In this document: piece by piece, positions 16,578 to 25,735 of the stretch
Position numbering within the stretch: the stretch's first letter is position 1
How the letters are laid out: every line of letters begins with the position of its first letter
Source: Mesonia phycicola
GTDB lineage: Bacteria; Bacteroidota; Bacteroidia; Flavobacteriales; Flavobacteriaceae
Direction of reading: 5' to 3'
Assembly: GCF_900141885.1 (NCBI RefSeq)
Contig: NZ_FQYY01000009.1
Coordinates: 1-64,000, forward strand
DNA length: 64,000 nt
Made by a program: the position numbers and the translations under genes
The notes under the pieces: generated by a model
Seen by the model: only the letters and a program-made list of their open reading frames with translations
Told to the model about the DNA's origin: nothing
The model's database searches: none

Positions 16578-19373
16578 TTATAATTTGTAGCTTATTCCGA
16601 GATTAAGAGTTGCTCCTCTAGTGTATGATCTTACAACTTCTGTTGTAGTAGAGCCTCCTACTGGAGTTATATCTTGCACTCTTTCTATAGTTGGGTTTAA
16701 TAAGTTTTTACCTGTAAACCTAACACTAAAGTGATCATCAATTTCTTTAGTAATTACTGCGTTTAAGACCACGAAACCTTTTTCAATAATTTCACTATTA
16801 AAGTATAGGTCGTTTTCAGACTGAATTTCTGGTGCTCCAAGAGCAAAGATTTTATCTGAAGCATAGTTAGCAGAAAGGCTAGCTAAAAATGGATGTTTGT
16901 TTTTGGTAGTGAAGTTTAGGTTGGCATTAAAAATCCAATCTGAAGCTCCTTGTAAGCCTATTTCTGTTTTGTGGTCATATTGGAAAGTGTAAAGTAATGT
17001 TCCGTTTTCATCTCTAGATTCTTTAAGGTCTTGCTCGTGCCACATTCTAGAAACATTGATACCAAAATCTAAGTCTGCACCTTTATCATTGCTACTAGAT
17101 TTAATAATAAAGAAATTAGCGTCTAGTTCTAAACCGTAGATAGTAGCATTATCACCAACGTTGTAATAAGAGAATCTACTTGCAGAACCTCTATCTCTTA
17201 CTTTATTTATTGGGTCTGAGATGTTTTTATAGAAACCAGTTACAGAAAATAACTCTCCTTTATCAGGGAAAAATTCCCATTTAACATCTATATTGTAAAC
17301 ATTACTTGCTTCTAAGTCTGGGTTACCTCTTGTAATTTGACCAGAAGGAGAAATATATTCAAATGGAGCAATCTCTTTAAATTCTGGAAGAGTTATTGTT
17401 TTACTAGCTGCAATTCTAAAGTTATTCTTTTCGTTTAGTTCATACTTAACATTTAATGCAGGGTAAATATTGTCGTAATTTTTAGATACATTTCCAATTC
17501 TTCCTCCTGGTGCATTACCTACATTGTAGTCTACTAAAATTTCGTCATTTTGGTATCTTGCTCCTGCGTTAATATTAAATTTACCAGTTGCAAAGTTTGC
17601 ACTTAAAAATCCTGCTTGTGAGTTTAACTCAGCATTGTAAATATCTTCTAATTGAACATTTTCAGAAAGAAGTCCGTTTTCGATATTATCTTGATTTAAA
17701 ACTTCGTCAAGATTATCTATTGATGAAGGTGTAAGTGAACCTAGAGTGTTTTCTGTTAATCCAAAAAACTGTGAGCTAAAATCTCTTTTCTTATTTCTAT
17801 AATTACCTCCTATGGTAACATCAAATCCTATAGAAGAGCTATCTTTTTCTTTTTTAATAAAGGTTATTTTGTCTTTTATTAAGGCATTAAATTCTTTATC
17901 GTCAATAGTTTGAGTAGATTTTCTTTGTTGGTAACCTCCAGTTCTGGCTAATTGAACTGTACTTTCATTAAAGTTTAACTCATTTCTAATACGGTTTGGT
18001 TCATCTGCGTTTACAATATTGTAACCAGCAGCCCAATCAAGCTCGTTAATTTCTCCAATTTTATGATCTCCAGAAATTTGGTTTACTAATAACCTTGTTT
18101 GTTTTACGTTTTGGTCACGTACAAATTGAGAAAGATTTTCTGATGTGTTTGTTTCTTCAAAAACAAAACCTTCTCCATTTCTACCTTGCTCATAAACTTT
18201 ATCTGTAAGTTTATTTATAAATAAAGAGTTGGCTCTTAAATTATTGTTTTTGTTTATTTTGTATTGAAGATCTATAAGGCCTGTAGTATTAGTTGTTTTT
18301 TCAAACTCTTCTACATCATTAAAAGAATCATCTATATAGTTACCTTGGTATTCTTTAAAAGTTCCTTTTCGGTAAGCATAATCTGTTCTTTGAGAACCTG
18401 TGAAAAATGCTTTAAATTTTTCTCCAAACTTTTTACCAGCAGTTACTGTGTATCTATAGTTAATTGGCATTCTCATAGATTGAGTTTCCCAACTTTGCTG
18501 CGTTAAGGCATCTTCTGTTGGTGTGTCTTTAGAGTAAAAGCCGAATGAATAATCTTCTGAGTTTGCAGTTTTTTTGAAATTATCACTTACTCCATCTTGC
18601 ATTACATTCGTGTTAACCCCAGCTCTAGCGCTAAAACTTAATTCTTGCACTCCTGCAAGTTGTCTAGAGGTAATGTCTACACTACCAGAAGCTTGATCTG
18701 CTGAAGATTGAGGAGAAAATGTTTTGCTAATTCCTATGCTAGAAACAACTCTGGTAGGGAAAAGCTCTAAATCTATATTCTTTTTTTCAATATCATCTGA
18801 AGGAATAGGTAATCCATTCATGGTTGTGTATAAATACCTGTCTCCAAGACCTCTTACATATACTTCACCAGAAGCTTCACTACTAGTTACTCCAGAAATT
18901 TTGGTAGTTGCAGTAGCAACATCACTTACTCCCAATTTGGCTAACTCTTGAGAACCTATACTCTCTTTAATATCTATTGCTTCTTTTTGGTTTAGTAATA
19001 AAGCTGTTTCAGAATCTCTTCTAGCTACCGTGGTGATTACCACTTCATCTAAAGCTGCTGCGCTAGCACCTAAGCCAGAGTTTACTGTAGTGGTTTTATT
19101 AGCGTTTACTTTTATATTTGGTACTTCTAATGTTTCGTAACCAACAAAGCTAAAAACAACAGTGTAGGTTCCTGGGGTAATATTTGAGATTTCAAATAAA
19201 CCATCAAAATCTGTGGTTGTACCTTTAGATGTACCTTTTATAGTTACATTCGCAAAAGGTAGTGGCTGATTGCCAGTTTCTTTATCTGTCAATAATCCAG
19301 ATATAGAGCCTGTTTCTTGCGAATACGCAATGACTGATAACAGGAAAATTAGGGTGTTTAAAATACGTTTCAT
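16578..19373 (-). CDS. TonB-dependent receptor with carboxypeptidase-like N-terminal domain
   Basis: A 931-residue outer-membrane transporter. A signal peptide (MKRILNTLIF..., cleaved near AYSQ) is followed by a CarboxypepD_reg-like domain (about 20-105), a plug with VYVRGLGDRY, and a long beta-barrel ending in a Tyr/Leu C-terminus. The frame extends eight residues upstream to 19397, but the signal peptide begins at ATG 19373. It heads a unit with the duplicated lipoprotein and is divergent from a PhoB/PhoR-like pair, with direct repeats between. The substrate is not readable; the regulatory context suggests phosphate or another limiting nutrient. Confidence 0.88.
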   Translation of the reverse strand: MKRILNTLIFLLSVIAYSQETGSISGLLTDKETGNQPLPFANVTIKGTSKGTTTDFDGLFEISNITPGTYTVVFSFVGYETLEVPNIKVNANKTTTVNSGLGASAAALDEVVITTVARRDSETALLLNQKEAIDIKESIGSQELAKLGVSDVATATTKISGVTSSEASGEVYVRGLGDRYLYTTMNGLPIPSDDIEKKNIDLELFPTRVVSSIGISKTFSPQSSADQASGSVDITSRQLAGVQELSFSARAGVNTNVMQDGVSDNFKKTANSEDYSFGFYSKDTPTEDALTQQSWETQSMRMPINYRYTVTAGKKFGEKFKAFFTGSQRTDYAYRKGTFKEYQGNYIDDSFNDVEEFEKTTNTTGLIDLQYKINKNNNLRANSLFINKLTDKVYEQGRNGEGFVFEETNTSENLSQFVRDQNVKQTRLLVNQISGDHKIGEINELDWAAGYNIVNADEPNRIRNELNFNESTVQLARTGGYQQRKSTQTIDDKEFNALIKDKITFIKKEKDSSSIGFDVTIGGNYRNKKRDFSSQFFGLTENTLGSLTPSSIDNLDEVLNQDNIENGLLSENVQLEDIYNAELNSQAGFLSANFATGKFNINAGARYQNDEILVDYNVGNAPGGRIGNVSKNYDNIYPALNVKYELNEKNNFRIAASKTITLPEFKEIAPFEYISPSGQITRGNPDLEASNVYNIDVKWEFFPDKGELFSVTGFYKNISDPINKVRDRGSASRFSYYNVGDNATIYGLELDANFFIIKSSSNDKGADLDFGINVSRMWHEQDLKESRDENGTLLYTFQYDHKTEIGLQGASDWIFNANLNFTTKNKHPFLASLSANYASDKIFALGAPEIQSENDLYFNSEIIEKGFVVLNAVITKEIDDHFSVRFTGKNLLNPTIERVQDITPVGGSTTTEVVRSYTRGATLNLGISYKL

Positions 19374-19421
19374 GTAATAGTTTTCTTTTCGTTGCAAAGG
19401 AAAATAAGCACGGAAGATTAG

Positions 19422-19471
19422 GTGTTAGCGGTTTGTTAAGAATACCGTGTCGGTTTGTTATCAAATCGTTA
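19422..19471. promoter_or_regulatory. PhoB-type direct-repeat operator array
   Basis: GTTA cores occur at 19424, 19435, 19457 and 19468, that is, in four of five registers of an 11-bp lattice; CGGTTTGTTA is repeated exactly at 19429-19438 and 19451-19460. PhoB/OmpR-family regulators bind 7-bp direct repeats spaced 4 bp apart, which gives this 11-bp period. A further TTTGTTA lies at 19494-19500, off the lattice. The array sits 51-98 bp before the TonB receptor start and 89 bp before the response regulator gene. Confidence 0.6.
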
Positions 19472-19559
19472 TTAATGTTATGAATACTTAAGATTTGTTA
19501 ACTTAGGTTTTTTAATATTATATTTACTTTTACGCCCAATTAACTAGAACTTTTAAATT

Positions 19560-20243
19560 ATGGAAATGCAAGATATTACTATACTGTTAGTAGATGATGA
19601 GCCAGATATCCTAGAGATAGTAGGTTATAATTTATCTTCTGAAGGTTATAATGTGGTTACAGCAGAAAATGGTGCTGATGCGGTAAAAGCGGCAAAAAAG
19701 CACAAGCCAAATCTAATTATTTTAGATGTGATGATGCCAGAAATGGACGGTATTGAAGCTTGTGAGCAAATAAGAAAAATACCAGATCTTCAAAATACCA
19801 TTATTACTTTTTTAACAGCAAGAGGAGAAGATTATTCTCAAGTAGCTGGTTTTGATGCTGGTGCAGATGATTATATTACTAAGCCAATTAAACCAAAATT
19901 ATTGGTAAGTAAAGTAAAAGCTCTTTTAAGAAGGTTAAAAGCAGAAGAAGGAGAAGAGAATATCACAAAGGTAGGTGATTTAACAATTAACCGTGATGAG
20001 TACAAAATTTTAAACGGAGAGATTGAAATTATCTTACCAAGAAAAGAATTTGAATTACTTTCTTTATTAGCTTCTAATCCTGGTAAGGTTTTTAAAAGAG
20101 AAGATATACTTAATAAAGTGTGGGGTAATGAGGTTGTTGTAGGTGGTAGAACTATCGATGTTCATATTAGAAAACTTCGTGAAAAAATTGGAGACAATAA
20201 GTTTAAAACTGTTAAGGGAGTAGGGTATAAGTTTGTTATTTAA
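19560..20243 (+). CDS. PhoB-like response regulator
   Basis: A 227-residue OmpR/PhoB-family regulator. The receiver domain (about 6-122) has acidic DDE at 12-14, phosphoacceptor Asp56 in ILDVMMPEMDG and Lys108 in ITKPIKP. The C-terminal winged helix (about 135-227) ends with GGRTIDVHIRKLREKIG and VKGVGYKFVI. Its stop overlaps the start of the kinase gene by one base (TAATG). Divergent transcription and the adjacent 11-bp repeats suggest it controls the TonB receptor unit and perhaps itself. Flavobacterial PhoB orthologues look like this, but phosphate control is not proven by sequence. Confidence 0.9.
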   Translation: MEMQDITILLVDDEPDILEIVGYNLSSEGYNVVTAENGADAVKAAKKHKPNLIILDVMMPEMDGIEACEQIRKIPDLQNTIITFLTARGEDYSQVAGFDAGADDYITKPIKPKLLVSKVKALLRRLKAEEGEENITKVGDLTINRDEYKILNGEIEIILPRKEFELLSLLASNPGKVFKREDILNKVWGNEVVVGGRTIDVHIRKLREKIGDNKFKTVKGVGYKFVI

Positions 20244-21322
20244 TGGGTAAAGAATTTAAGAGATCATATAAATTTGCCTTCTATACATCGCTATTAATAA
20301 CCATTTTTACAGTTGTTATGTTGGCGGTTTATCAATTGATGACATCTAGTTTTTCTTTAGGCCACCTCTTTACTTTTACTGTTATTCTTTATTGTTTCTC
20401 TTTTTTAATTATTCAATTAAGAATAGAGCATTTTATATATAGAAGAGTAAAAGCTGTGTATGATAATGTTTCTTTATTAGAATCTTCATCTTTGCAAGAG
20501 CAACAAGTCACTACAGATATGGCAACCCTTACTCGTGAGGTAGAGAAGTTTGCTGAAGGAAAAAAGCTAGAAATAGAGTCATTAAAAATTAGAGAAAATT
20601 ACCGTAAAGAGTTTATGGGTAATGTTTCTCATGAATTAAAAACACCCTTGTTCACTGTTCAAGGGTATATTTTAACTCTTATAGATGGCGCTATACATAA
20701 CGAAACTATAAGAGATAAATATCTAGATAGAGCAAGTAAAGGCCTAGATCGTCTTATCTATATTGTAAAAGATTTAGATATGATTACTAAGTTAGAAACA
20801 GGAGACTTGCACTTAGTAGAAGAAGAGTTTGATATTATAGAAGTGGTAGAAAGTGTTTTTGATTTGTTAGAGATGAAAGCACAAAAGAAAAATATATCTC
20901 TCACCTTCGATATAGAGTATGAAAACCCTATTTATGTGTATGCCGATAAAGATAAAATACAACAAGTCGTAACAAACCTTGTGGTAAACTCTATTAAATA
21001 TGGTAAATCTGGTGGTACTACAGAAGTAAGTATAGAAGATTTGATTAAAAATAAAGTAATTGTAAGAACCACAGATAATGGTGAAGGGATAGAACAAAAA
21101 AACATCCCTAGGTTATTTGAACGTTTTTATAGAGTAGATAAAAGTGGCTCTCGTAAAGAAGGAGGCTCTGGTTTAGGTTTGTCTATTGTAAAGCATATTT
21201 TAGAAGCACATCATGAAAAAATTTATGTTGAAAGTGATTTTGGAGTAGGAAGCGAGTTTTCTTTTACTCTAGAAAAGGGAAAACAAGTCAGTCCAATTAA
21301 AAACTCCGCTGTCAAAGGCTAA
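20243..21322 (+). CDS. PhoR-like sensor histidine kinase
   Basis: A 359-residue membrane kinase. Two transmembrane helices lie at about 12-32 and 40-58 with almost no periplasmic loop, so it does not carry its own large sensor domain. His130 in VSHELKTP is the phosphorylation site; the ATPase domain shows NLVVNSIKYG (N box), DNGEGI and GGSGLGLSIV. It is translationally coupled to the response regulator. The small periplasmic part resembles PhoR kinases, which sense through partner transporters. Its last 54 bp overlap the convergent glycosyltransferase gene. Confidence 0.9.
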   Translation: MGKEFKRSYKFAFYTSLLITIFTVVMLAVYQLMTSSFSLGHLFTFTVILYCFSFLIIQLRIEHFIYRRVKAVYDNVSLLESSSLQEQQVTTDMATLTREVEKFAEGKKLEIESLKIRENYRKEFMGNVSHELKTPLFTVQGYILTLIDGAIHNETIRDKYLDRASKGLDRLIYIVKDLDMITKLETGDLHLVEEEFDIIEVVESVFDLLEMKAQKKNISLTFDIEYENPIYVYADKDKIQQVVTNLVVNSIKYGKSGGTTEVSIEDLIKNKVIVRTTDNGEGIEQKNIPRLFERFYRVDKSGSRKEGGSGLGLSIVKHILEAHHEKIYVESDFGVGSEFSFTLEKGKQVSPIKNSAVKG

Positions 21323-22327
21323 ACCTTTATATCTGCTTATTTCTTCTAATTTTTTAATATCAAAATGGTTTTGCTTGCACGATGGAGCAAGACCTTTTTC
21401 TTCTAATCTTTTTGCTAGGTAAACCTGCTCTGTTTGTCCTGGAGTTGGTATAAAAAATGCTTTTTTCTTTAGTTTAGCAATATCCATTAATGTAGTATAA
21501 CCAGATCTAGCAATAATATACTCACTAGTATTAAAAGCATTTTCTAGCTCTTCACCAGTTAGATAATTATAAATGGTTAGGTTTTTAGCAATTTCTTTAG
21601 TTTGTATATCTTCTAAAACACCTCTTATAAATAATATTTTTTCAGGGTAATCTCTTAGTTCATGAAGTAATTTTTCCTCTAATAAAGTACGTTGAGGTTC
21701 TGGTCCAGATAAAATTACCATAAATTTATACTTGTTTTCAAGGTCTTTTTTCTCTAACCTGCTTAGAGCGCCTATGTATTTTATGTTTAAGTGGTGGTTT
21801 TCTTTTAGATGCCCTAACTTTCCGCTAAGATTTGGTTCTTCTTTAAAATCTGGCACCCAGCACTCACTAAATTTTTTAATGTAATGCTGATGTATTTTAG
21901 AACTAAAATAAGTGGTTTTTCCTGATAAGACATTTAATTGATGCGTTACAAAAACAGAAGGTACAAACTTGCTACAAACCCCTAATCTATTGTCAGAAAT
22001 AATTCCGCTTAACCCTTCTTTTGTATGAATATCAAGAGTAAGTTTTCTTTCTTCAGCAATAGTTTTAGATATTTTAAAACTCTTTAGTAGAATTTTAGAT
22101 TTAAAGAAAATGCCTTTTCTTGCATATCTAATATTATAAGAAGGCAACTCATAATATTTTAAATGAGGAAATTCTTTTTTTAGTAAAGCTAAAGCACTTC
22201 CGTCAGAAGCAATAATTGGTTCAAAATCATTGATTTCTAAAGCTTTAATAATGGGTATGCATCTGGTAGCATGACCTAAACCCCAGTTTAACGGAGCAAC
22301 TAAAATCTTTTTTTTCGGCATAATCAA
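21269..22327 (-). CDS. MurG-like glycosyltransferase (GT28-type)
   Basis: A 352-residue GT-B fold protein. The N-terminal LVAPLNWGLGHATR (about residues 9-22) is the nucleotide/acceptor loop of this family, and the C-terminal half has ARSGYTTLMDIAKL and FIPTPGQTEQVYLA, the usual donor-binding region. Flavobacterial relatives are annotated only as glycosyltransferases. ATG is possible at residue 1 or 3; I keep the first. The C-terminal 18 codons overlap the kinase gene tail to tail, an unusually long convergent overlap. Confidence 0.82.
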   Translation of the reverse strand: MIMPKKKILVAPLNWGLGHATRCIPIIKALEINDFEPIIASDGSALALLKKEFPHLKYYELPSYNIRYARKGIFFKSKILLKSFKISKTIAEERKLTLDIHTKEGLSGIISDNRLGVCSKFVPSVFVTHQLNVLSGKTTYFSSKIHQHYIKKFSECWVPDFKEEPNLSGKLGHLKENHHLNIKYIGALSRLEKKDLENKYKFMVILSGPEPQRTLLEEKLLHELRDYPEKILFIRGVLEDIQTKEIAKNLTIYNYLTGEELENAFNTSEYIIARSGYTTLMDIAKLKKKAFFIPTPGQTEQVYLAKRLEEKGLAPSCKQNHFDIKKLEEISRYKGLAFDSGVFNWTDLFSLF

Positions 22328-22389
22328 AAATAACTTTATTTAGCTCTGCTTTATTTTATTTAATTTTACCAAAATATTAAATAATACCT

Positions 22390-23064
22390 GTGGGAAGTAA
22401 AAATAAATTAAAGCGTTTTAAAGAAAACGAAACATTTAGCAATGTTGTTCAGCCTTCAAGAGAAGAAATTACAAATAATGATTTTTCTTTAAAAGGGAAT
22501 TGGGCGAAAGATTTTTTTAAAAACGATTTGCCAATTGTATTAGAGTTGGGTTGTGGTAAAGGGGAGTATAGTGTTGGTTTAGCAAAAATGTATCCAGAAA
22601 AAAACTTTTTAGGGGTAGATATTAAAGGTGCTAGGTTTTGGAGAGGTGCTAAAACAGCTCTAGAAGAAGGTATGAGTAATGTTGGTTTTTTAAGAACTCA
22701 GATAGAATTAATAGATCTTATATTTGCTGAAAATGAAGTAGATGAAATTTGGATTACATTCCCAGATCCTCAAATTAAATATAAAAGAACTAAGCATAGG
22801 TTAACCAATACAGAATTTCTTCAGAAATATAAAAAGGTACTAAAGCCAGAGGGTGTAGTAAATTTAAAAACAGATAGTGAATTTATGCATGGGTATACCC
22901 TTGGTTTACTTCACGGAGAAGGGCATGAAATTTTACATGCAAATCACGATGTTTATAAAAACGATTATTCGCCACAAGAAGTAGTTGGTATTCAAACATT
23001 TTATGAAAGTCAGTACCTAGAAGAAAATAAGAAAATTACTTATATTAAATTTAGAGTAAAATAA
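22390..23064 (+). CDS. trmB: tRNA (guanine-N7-)-methyltransferase
   Basis: A 224-residue SAM-dependent enzyme that methylates G46 in the variable loop of tRNAs. The SAM site VLELGCGKGEYS lies near residue 50 and the conserved ITFPDPQIKYKRTKHRLTN (about 130-150) carries the TrmB signature. The start appears to be GTG at 22390, since no ATG lies near the expected N-terminus MGSKNKLKRF. It begins a tight plus-strand run with the LysE exporter and ATL genes. Confidence 0.93.
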   Translation: MGSKNKLKRFKENETFSNVVQPSREEITNNDFSLKGNWAKDFFKNDLPIVLELGCGKGEYSVGLAKMYPEKNFLGVDIKGARFWRGAKTALEEGMSNVGFLRTQIELIDLIFAENEVDEIWITFPDPQIKYKRTKHRLTNTEFLQKYKKVLKPEGVVNLKTDSEFMHGYTLGLLHGEGHEILHANHDVYKNDYSPQEVVGIQTFYESQYLEENKKITYIKFRVK

Positions 23065-23070
23065 TACCTC

Positions 23071-23700
23071 TTGGAAGAATCTAAACTTTTTTTATTTACG
23101 TTTTTAGCGGCATTAGCTGGCGTTATTCCGCCAGGATTAGTGAATATGACCGTTGCTAAATCATGTGTAGAAAGAGGTAAAAAAAGCGGAGTTTTTGTAG
23201 CCTTAGGTTCTAGTACTATAGTGATAATTCAATCTTTTTTAGCTGTTTTAATGGCTAAATACATTTTAGTGCATCCTTTTGTAAATAGAATGTTGTTAAG
23301 AGTAGGCTTGGTTGTATTTCTTATTTTAATGATTTACTTTTTTATACAAGCAAGAAAAAACAAAAAAATTAAGACTGCCAAAAAAAGTAATAAAGCAGGT
23401 AAAAGTTACTTAAAAGGGTTAACTGTAGCCTTGTTTAATGTTTTTCCTATACCATATTTTGTTGCGTTAAGTACTGCGTTTGCTCCTTCAGAAGGGAGAT
23501 ATAGTATGCTTGCAATGGTAATTTTTGCTTTAGCTGCAGGTATAGGCACGTTTGCAACTCTATATGGGTACGTAGCAGGTTTTACTAAGATAGAAAAGCA
23601 CACCGCTTCTTTTAGTAAGTATTCTAATTATTTTATGGCAGCCTTAATGTTAGTTTTGGTAATTGTCTCTCTATTTAGAATATTTCAACCTTTTGCATAA
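23071..23700 (+). CDS. LysE/RhtB-family exporter
   Basis: A 209-residue inner-membrane transporter with about six hydrophobic helices. The N-terminal FLAALAGVIPPGLVNMTVAKSC matches the LysE-family start, in which the PPG loop follows helix 1. Members export amino acids or related small molecules; the substrate cannot be assigned. The start is probably TTG at 23071, six bases after trmB. The same context AAATAATACCT precedes the GTG of trmB and the TTG here. It overlaps the next gene by one base. Confidence 0.82.
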   Translation: MEESKLFLFTFLAALAGVIPPGLVNMTVAKSCVERGKKSGVFVALGSSTIVIIQSFLAVLMAKYILVHPFVNRMLLRVGLVVFLILMIYFFIQARKNKKIKTAKKSNKAGKSYLKGLTVALFNVFPIPYFVALSTAFAPSEGRYSMLAMVIFALAAGIGTFATLYGYVAGFTKIEKHTASFSKYSNYFMAALMLVLVIVSLFRIFQPFA

Positions 23701-24026
23701 TGCAAACATCTTCTTTAAATTTTTTTGAAAGGGTTTATCAAGTAGTAAGACAAATACCTTATGGTAAGGTAACTTCTTACGGTGCAATTGCAAAAAGTAT
23801 AGGGGCGGCAAAAAGTGCAAGAATGGTAGGTTACGCTATGAAAAATGCTAGTAATTTAGAAGATGTACCAGCACATAGAGTAGTAAATAGAAACGGAATA
23901 CTTACGGGTAAACATCATTTTAAAGGCACTTCTTTAATGCAACAACTTTTAGAGAGTGAAGGTTTGGTGGTGCAAGACAATAAAATTCAGAATTTTAAAC
24001 AAGTTTTTTGGGATCCTAATAAATAG
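23700..24026 (+). CDS. Alkyltransferase-like (ATL) DNA-binding protein
   Basis: A 108-residue protein equal to the DNA-binding domain of O6-alkylguanine transferase, with PYGKVTSYGAIA at 20-31 and the site motif VPAHRVV at 56-62. The active Cys of MGMT (PCHRV) is Ala58 here, so it cannot remove alkyl groups. Known ATL proteins flip O6-alkylguanine out of DNA and hand the lesion to nucleotide excision repair. It is coupled by TAATG to the LysE gene. The ATL call is firm on the missing Cys. Confidence 0.92.
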   Translation: MQTSSLNFFERVYQVVRQIPYGKVTSYGAIAKSIGAAKSARMVGYAMKNASNLEDVPAHRVVNRNGILTGKHHFKGTSLMQQLLESEGLVVQDNKIQNFKQVFWDPNK

Positions 24027-24112
24027 TTTGGGTAAACAAAATAAAGTAAAGTCTTCTGCCAATAATTTCAGTCAATCAGCTTCTTAGTTACGCAGTTAAC
24101 CTTATATTTGTA

Positions 24113-24120
24113 CTTTAGAA
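24113..24120 (+). promoter_or_regulatory. Putative mrp -7 promoter element
   Basis: TATATTTG, exact consensus, 110 bp before the ATG at 24231. It implies a leader of roughly 100 nt. Confidence 0.55.
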
Positions 24121-24230
24121 TTGTTCTAATTAATAGAGCATAGTTTCTATTTAAAATATGTTGTCAATTTTAAAATTTGATAGCGAACGACATCTGAATA
24201 AAAATTTTAAAAAAACAGAAAAATTCACAG

Positions 24231-25364
24231 ATGAAATTAAATAAAAAAGATATTGAAAAAGCTTTAGAAACTATTAGTGTTTCTGGAGAAGGTCAAAATA
24301 TGATGGAAAGTGGTGTGGTAAAAAACATCAATATTTTTGGAGATGAAGTAGAAGTAGATTTAACATTAAATACACCTGCGTTGCACATTAAAAAACGTGC
24401 AGAGGTAGATGTAATGAAGGTGATTCATGAAAAGGTGTATGAGAAGGCTAAGGTAAAAGTCAATATAAAAGTAGATGCTCCACAAAAAAAATCTACAGAA
24501 ATTAAAGGTAAAGCAATACCAGGTATTAAAAATATAGTAGCTGTTGCTTCTGGTAAGGGAGGCGTAGGTAAATCTACCGTTACTGCAAATTTAGCAGTCA
24601 CTTTATCTAAAATGGGATTTAAAGTAGGTTTGCTAGATGCAGATATTTACGGGCCATCTGCAACTATTATGTTTGATGTAGAAAGAGAGAGACCACTTTC
24701 TGTAACAGAAGATGGTAAATCTAAAATGAAACCTGTAGAAAATTACGGTGTTAAAATTTTATCTATCGGGTTTTTTACTAAACCAAATCAAGCAGTAATT
24801 TGGAGAGGGCCAATGGCAGCAAAAGCTCTAAATCAAATGATTTTTGATGCTGCTTGGGGAGAGTTAGATTTTCTTTTAATAGATCTTCCTCCAGGTACAG
24901 GAGACATTCATTTATCTATCATGCAATCATTACCTATCACAGGTTCTGTAATTGTAAGTACTCCGCAAAATGTTGCTTTAGCAGATGCTAAAAAAGGAGT
25001 AGCAATGTTTCAGCAAGAAAGTATTAATGTGCCAGTTTTAGGTATTATAGAAAACATGGCTTATTTTACACCAGCAGAGTTGCCAGATAATAAGTATTAT
25101 ATCTTCGGAGAAAAAGGAGCTAGAAATCTAGCAGATGATTTAGAAGTACCTTTCTTAGGAGAACTACCACTTGTACAAAGTATAAGAGAAGCAGGAGATA
25201 TTGGTAGACCTGCAGCATTACAACAAAATACACCAATTGCAAATGCAATGGAAGAAATAACCAAAAAGGTTGTACAAGAAACGGTAAGTAGAAATAAAAG
25301 TTTACCTCCTACAGAAGCTATTAAAATTACCACAATGGCCGGCTGTAGCGCTGTAAAAAAGTAA
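24231..25364 (+). CDS. mrp: Iron-sulfur cluster carrier ATPase Mrp/ApbC
   Basis: A 377-residue P-loop protein that carries Fe-S clusters to apo-proteins. An N-terminal MIP18/DUF59 domain (about 1-85) precedes the ATPase with the deviant Walker A SGKGGVGKST (about 107-116). DLPPGTGD lies near residue 222. The usual C-terminal CxxC bridging motif is not evident; the C-terminus has MAGCSAVKK with one Cys. It lies 14 bp before a NifU-like scaffold gene, with which it surely shares a transcript. Confidence 0.92.
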   Translation: MKLNKKDIEKALETISVSGEGQNMMESGVVKNINIFGDEVEVDLTLNTPALHIKKRAEVDVMKVIHEKVYEKAKVKVNIKVDAPQKKSTEIKGKAIPGIKNIVAVASGKGGVGKSTVTANLAVTLSKMGFKVGLLDADIYGPSATIMFDVERERPLSVTEDGKSKMKPVENYGVKILSIGFFTKPNQAVIWRGPMAAKALNQMIFDAAWGELDFLLIDLPPGTGDIHLSIMQSLPITGSVIVSTPQNVALADAKKGVAMFQQESINVPVLGIIENMAYFTPAELPDNKYYIFGEKGARNLADDLEVPFLGELPLVQSIREAGDIGRPAALQQNTPIANAMEEITKKVVQETVSRNKSLPPTEAIKITTMAGCSAVKK

Positions 25365-25378
25365 TACGAATAGAAACT

Positions 25379-25633
25379 ATGACAACAGTTAGTAAAGAAT
25401 TAAAAGAAAACGTAGAAAAAGCCCTAGAAGAAATTCGTCCGTTTTTAAAAAATGATGGGGGTGATATTACTCTTATTGAAATTGACGAACAAGAAAACGT
25501 GGTAAGAGTTAGGTTAGAAGGGGCTTGTGTAGGCTGTAGCGTTAATCAAATGACCTTGAAGTCTGGAGTAGAGATGACTATTAAAAAATACGCACCTCAA
25601 ATTCAGAAAGTAGTTAATATAGAAAATTACTAA
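25379..25633 (+). CDS. NifU-like C-terminal domain protein
   Basis: An 84-residue stand-alone NifU C-terminal (Nfu) domain with the cluster-binding pair Cys50/Cys53 in GACVGCSVNQMTLK. It assembles or carries a 4Fe-4S cluster between two protomers. Placement immediately after mrp and before ferredoxin reductase and ferredoxin genes makes a small Fe-S/redox block. Confidence 0.93.
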   Translation: MTTVSKELKENVEKALEEIRPFLKNDGGDITLIEIDEQENVVRVRLEGACVGCSVNQMTLKSGVEMTIKKYAPQIQKVVNIENY

Positions 25634-25735
25634 ACATTTATAGTAAAAGATAAATTACTATTATATGATAAGTGTCATTATCTAGAGCACTTGTTGTGTA
25701 GATATTTGTGTTTTATTATGTAGAAGAAATAATTT

